Assembly (NCBI GenBank): GCA_041477815.1
Contig: JBGOUV010000157.1
Span: 1-14,672 of the forward strand
Source: JBGOUV01 sp041477815
GTDB lineage: Bacteria > Acidobacteriota > Terriglobia > Bryobacterales > JACQDG01
Direction of reading: 5' to 3'
Length of the DNA stretch: 14,672 nucleotides
Shown: one piece after another, positions 12,700-14,672 of the stretch
Position numbering within the stretch: position 1 is the stretch's first letter
Layout: each line of letters opens with the position of its first letter
Notes under the pieces: model-generated
Databases searched by the model: none
What the model was told of the DNA's origin: nothing
The model's input: only the letters and a program-made list of their open reading frames with translations
Program-made: the position numbers and the translations under genes

Positions 12700-13641
12700 A
12701 TGATTTCGACCCTGGCGCTGTGGACCGTGTTGGCGGTGGTGGAGAAAATCGGCGGGACCGTGGGGTTCTACGCGGACGACGGGAAACGGGTGGAGGGGGT
12801 GAAAGTAGGGACGTATCCGCACGAGATCGTCCTGTCGCCGGACGGCAAGACGGCGTACATCTCGGACAACGGCATCCTGTGGATGACCGAGGCGGGAGAG
12901 GGCGGAAACACGATCTCGGTGGTGGACGTGGCGGCGCGGCGGAAGCGGGGGGTGATCGACCTGGGGAAGTATCGGCGGCCGCATGGGATGGCGGTCGACG
13001 CGCGGTCGGGGCGGATGGTGGTGACGATCGAGAACCCGGACGGGCTGCTGCTGGTGGATCCGGTGGCCCGAAAGGTGCTGCGGAAGTATGACGTACAGGG
13101 GGAGGACCCGCACATGGTCCTGCTCGACGGGCGGGGCGAGTGGGCCTATGTGTCCAACACCACTACCAATACCGTGGCGGCGATCCACCTGGAGAGCGGG
13201 AAGGTGAAGCTGATCCCGGTGGACAAGCGACCGCAGGGAGGCGTGCTGACGCGCGATGGACGGCGGATTTACTTGACGTGCTCGGACGGGAATTCGATTG
13301 CGGTGATCGATACAGAGAGGAAAGAGCGGGTGGGGGTGATCCGGACGGGGAAGGGGCCGGGCCGAATCGCCCTGACGCCGGATGAGAAGACCCTGGTCTA
13401 CAACCTGCAACCGGGGCAGGGGGTGGCGTTTGCCGATGTGGCGGCGGGGAAAGAGACGGCGGTGGTGGCGCTGGGAGGGGAGCCGTTGTCACTGACGTTG
13501 TCGGGGGATGGGAAGCTGGCTTATGCGGGGGTGCTGGCGCAGGACAGGATAGTGGTGGTGTCTGTGGGGGAGAGGAAGATTGTGCGGGTGATTCCGACGC
13601 CTAAGGGGGCGGGGCCGGACCCGGTGTTGCCATTGCCTTAG
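12700..13641 (+). CDS. YncE/YVTN-like beta-propeller protein
   Basis: The protein is 313 residues. A hydrophobic N-terminus (MISTLALWTVLAVVEKIGG) may be a weak signal peptide, though it lacks the usual basic residues. The rest is a series of about seven beta-propeller blades with the YVTN-type rhythm: LSPDGKTAYISDNG, NTISVVDVAARRK, GEWAYVSNTTTNTVAAIHLESGK, GNSIAVIDTERKERVGVI, LTPDEKTLVYN, LSGDGKLAYAGV, DRIVVVSVGERKIVRVI. Such propellers are mostly periplasmic or extracellular; some bind metals or DNA, and most have no known role. The frame is open upstream, but ATG 12700 is chosen for its signal-like N-terminus, its promoter-like TACAAT and the short divergent gap. The coding strand is unusually rich in G compared with other plus-strand genes here. 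Confidence 0.85.
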   Translation: MISTLALWTVLAVVEKIGGTVGFYADDGKRVEGVKVGTYPHEIVLSPDGKTAYISDNGILWMTEAGEGGNTISVVDVAARRKRGVIDLGKYRRPHGMAVDARSGRMVVTIENPDGLLLVDPVARKVLRKYDVQGEDPHMVLLDGRGEWAYVSNTTTNTVAAIHLESGKVKLIPVDKRPQGGVLTRDGRRIYLTCSDGNSIAVIDTERKERVGVIRTGKGPGRIALTPDEKTLVYNLQPGQGVAFADVAAGKETAVVALGGEPLSLTLSGDGKLAYAGVLAQDRIVVVSVGERKIVRVIPTPKGAGPDPVLPLP

Positions 13642-13903
13642 GTACCGCCGATGCGGTCAGGTTGGGAGGATTCTTGTAGCGGGTCATCTGGAAGACTAGG
13701 CGGGAGCCGGCGCCGGGGCTTATTCTCTCCCGGGTTCCTGAAGCTCTGAGCCGCCGGGGCGAGGCAGTGGTAAGTCGTGGCTCCGCCCGGCGTATTCCTG
13801 TGGCTCGGTTGGTCCGGCCTCAGTGGGGTGCAGGGAAGACGGGCGATGGGAACGCGCGAGGACGCGAATCCTGCGGCCGAATGCTAGACTCGAAAGTAGG
13901 AGA
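13642..13903. other. Intergenic region before the tRNA
   Basis: I see no convincing gene here. It contains a possible long-loop hairpin, CGGGAG (13701-13706) with CTCCCG (13727-13732), enclosing the palindrome CCGGCGCCGG (13707-13716). It has no T-tract. It may help end transcription of the propeller gene, but that is weak. The tRNA promoter should lie at its right end. Confidence 0.4.
13882..13890 (+). promoter_or_regulatory. Extended -10-like element for the tRNA
   Basis: TGC-TAGACT fits an extended -10 (TGn followed by a hexamer sharing T, A, A and T with TATAAT). It lies 13 bases before the mature tRNA 5' end, leaving a short 5' leader for RNase P to remove. No clear -35 box was seen. 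Confidence 0.4.
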
Positions 13904-13979
<76 letters not shown>

Positions 13980-14000
13980 ATCTTCTCAAGGGGTTACAGG

Positions 14001-14672
14001 CTATTGGACTTGGCCGGACTGCGCTACTACAGGGACTTTCACAGGGACTACCTCGGAATTCTGGACCTTTGGGCGAAGCGTCACTCCCGCTACCGCGTCT
14101 CGTTTCGCTGCCATCCGAATGTGACTGTACCGCTCCAGCATCGCCCGGCTCATGTGGCCCATGAGGGCGAGCATCGTGGACTCTGGGACTCCTGCCTCTG
14201 CAAGGCGAGTACAGAATGTGTGGCGCAAGTCGTGCAATCGGCAGGACACGCCCGCTGCTGCCCTAACAAGGTCCCACCCCGAACTGATGTCGGTTACCGG
14301 CCTGTCCGGCGACGTGGGCTGAGGAGAGCCGAACGGAAAGAGGCAGTGGTCCGGCTGCGGTTCTCCAAACCGCTCAATGAACCATGCCCGATGAGAGCCG
14401 AGCAGGCTTGCCAAGTCATCATTCATCGGGATCACCCGGCCCGTTCCACTGGAGGTCTTTGCGCGACCTACTCTCACCGTGCGGTCGAAGATGTCAACCT
14501 GTTTCCAGCGAAGGCTCAACGCTTCGCCCGAACGAAGACCGGTGAGCATCAGCAGAGGTATCGCCGTACGGACCACGGGTGAACGTAACGTAGCCGCCAC
14601 GTCAAGGAGCCTTCCCTGCTCTTCTGGAGAGATCGCACGGCCCAGGTCTTTGCGCTCTTCCAGCTTCTTGAC
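14001..14672 (-). CDS. Tyrosine recombinase / phage-type integrase, C-terminal part (5' end outside window)
   Basis: The frame runs from the right window edge to TAG 14001-14003, giving 223 residues of the catalytic domain. The active-site set is complete: Arg in LMLTGLRSGEALSLRW, a Lys-containing turn (VGRAKTSSGTGRVIPM), His and Arg in LHDLRHTFCTRLAEAG, His in LALMGHMSRAM, and the Tyr nucleophile in LERYSHIRM. These cut and rejoin DNA at att sites. The tail after the Tyr (about 35 residues) is not conserved. The gene points toward the tRNA, with 21 bases between its stop and the tRNA CCA end. GC content falls here (35 of 60 bases at 14461-14520, against 42 of 60 at 11221-11280), which fits an acquired element beginning just right of the tRNA. 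Confidence 0.92.
   Translation of the reverse strand, partial: VKKLEERKDLGRAISPEEQGRLLDVAATLRSPVVRTAIPLLMLTGLRSGEALSLRWKQVDIFDRTVRVGRAKTSSGTGRVIPMNDDLASLLGSHRAWFIERFGEPQPDHCLFPFGSPQPTSPDRPVTDISSGWDLVRAAAGVSCRLHDLRHTFCTRLAEAGVPESTMLALMGHMSRAMLERYSHIRMAAKRDAVAGVTLRPKVQNSEVVPVKVPVVAQSGQVQ

Noticed and set aside
12238..13410. Long minus-strand frame extending the SRPBCC gene far upstream across the propeller gene
   Set aside because: The added part is antisense to a clear beta-propeller and is full of His/Pro/Arg runs typical of non-coding GC-rich frames. ATG 12684 begins the domain.
13601..13740. Rho-independent terminator after the propeller gene
   Set aside because: The CGGGAG/CTCCCG hairpin has a 20-base loop and no T-tract, so it does not meet the usual criteria.

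Overview
The window is 14.7 kb of dense, GC-rich bacterial chromosome. The gene set (DUF4384, DUF5658, YceI, HDOD, PP2C, DUF420, hslVU and a YVTN-type propeller) and the base composition fit a soil Acidobacteriota genome of the Solibacter/Bryobacter kind. That placement is an inference from gene content and style, not proven by any marker here. No stretch longer than 300 bases lacks a gene; the longest gap is 13642-13903 (about 260 bases).

Layout. (1) 1-2627, plus strand: the C-terminal half of a radical SAM/SPASM protein, a MutT-type Nudix hydrolase, a PP2C phosphatase and a secreted DUF4384 protein. The first three are joined by 4-base stop/start overlaps. (2) 2703-3986, plus strand: an HDOD signalling protein and a small membrane DUF5658 protein. 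(3) 4005-6547, minus strand: a small membrane protein, an ABC-2 permease whose ATPase is not in the window, a DUF420 protein of the kind linked to haem-copper oxidase assembly, and a membrane-anchored protein that appears to combine HEAT-like helices with a barrel-sandwich (biotinyl/lipoyl-like) domain. (4) 6734-7288, plus strand: a YceI protein. (5) 7452-12684, minus strand: a likely seven-gene run reading SRPBCC protein, hslV, hslU, FN3-repeat protein, FAH-family enzyme, transaldolase-like aldolase, small membrane protein. Most junctions overlap or nearly touch. Two strong hairpins interrupt the run before the FAH gene. (6) 12700-13641, plus strand: a YncE-like beta-propeller, divergent from the SRPBCC gene with only 15 bases between the start codons. 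(7) 13904-13979: a CAU-anticodon tRNA, probably tRNA-Ile2, followed 21 bases later by the 3' end of a tyrosine recombinase running off the right edge. This is the usual arrangement at the edge of an integrated element.

How they work together: hslVU is a complete two-component protease. The ABC permease and DUF420 protein may serve respiratory-oxidase maturation, but no oxidase subunit is visible. The first operon pairs a radical SAM enzyme with nucleotide sanitation and phosphoprotein signalling, with no obvious shared pathway.

The most interesting signals are non-coding or compositional. An inverted repeat GGCAC-N5-GTGCC, preceded by TT, sits just before the HDOD gene and again before the small membrane protein gene, and also has sigma-54 -24/-12 spacing. 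Five genes have a -10-like hexamer only 6-7 bases before the chosen start codon, which suggests leaderless mRNAs. Strand GC skew reverses sharply at about 12235. I found no CRISPR array, no intact insertion sequence and no clear new defence system.
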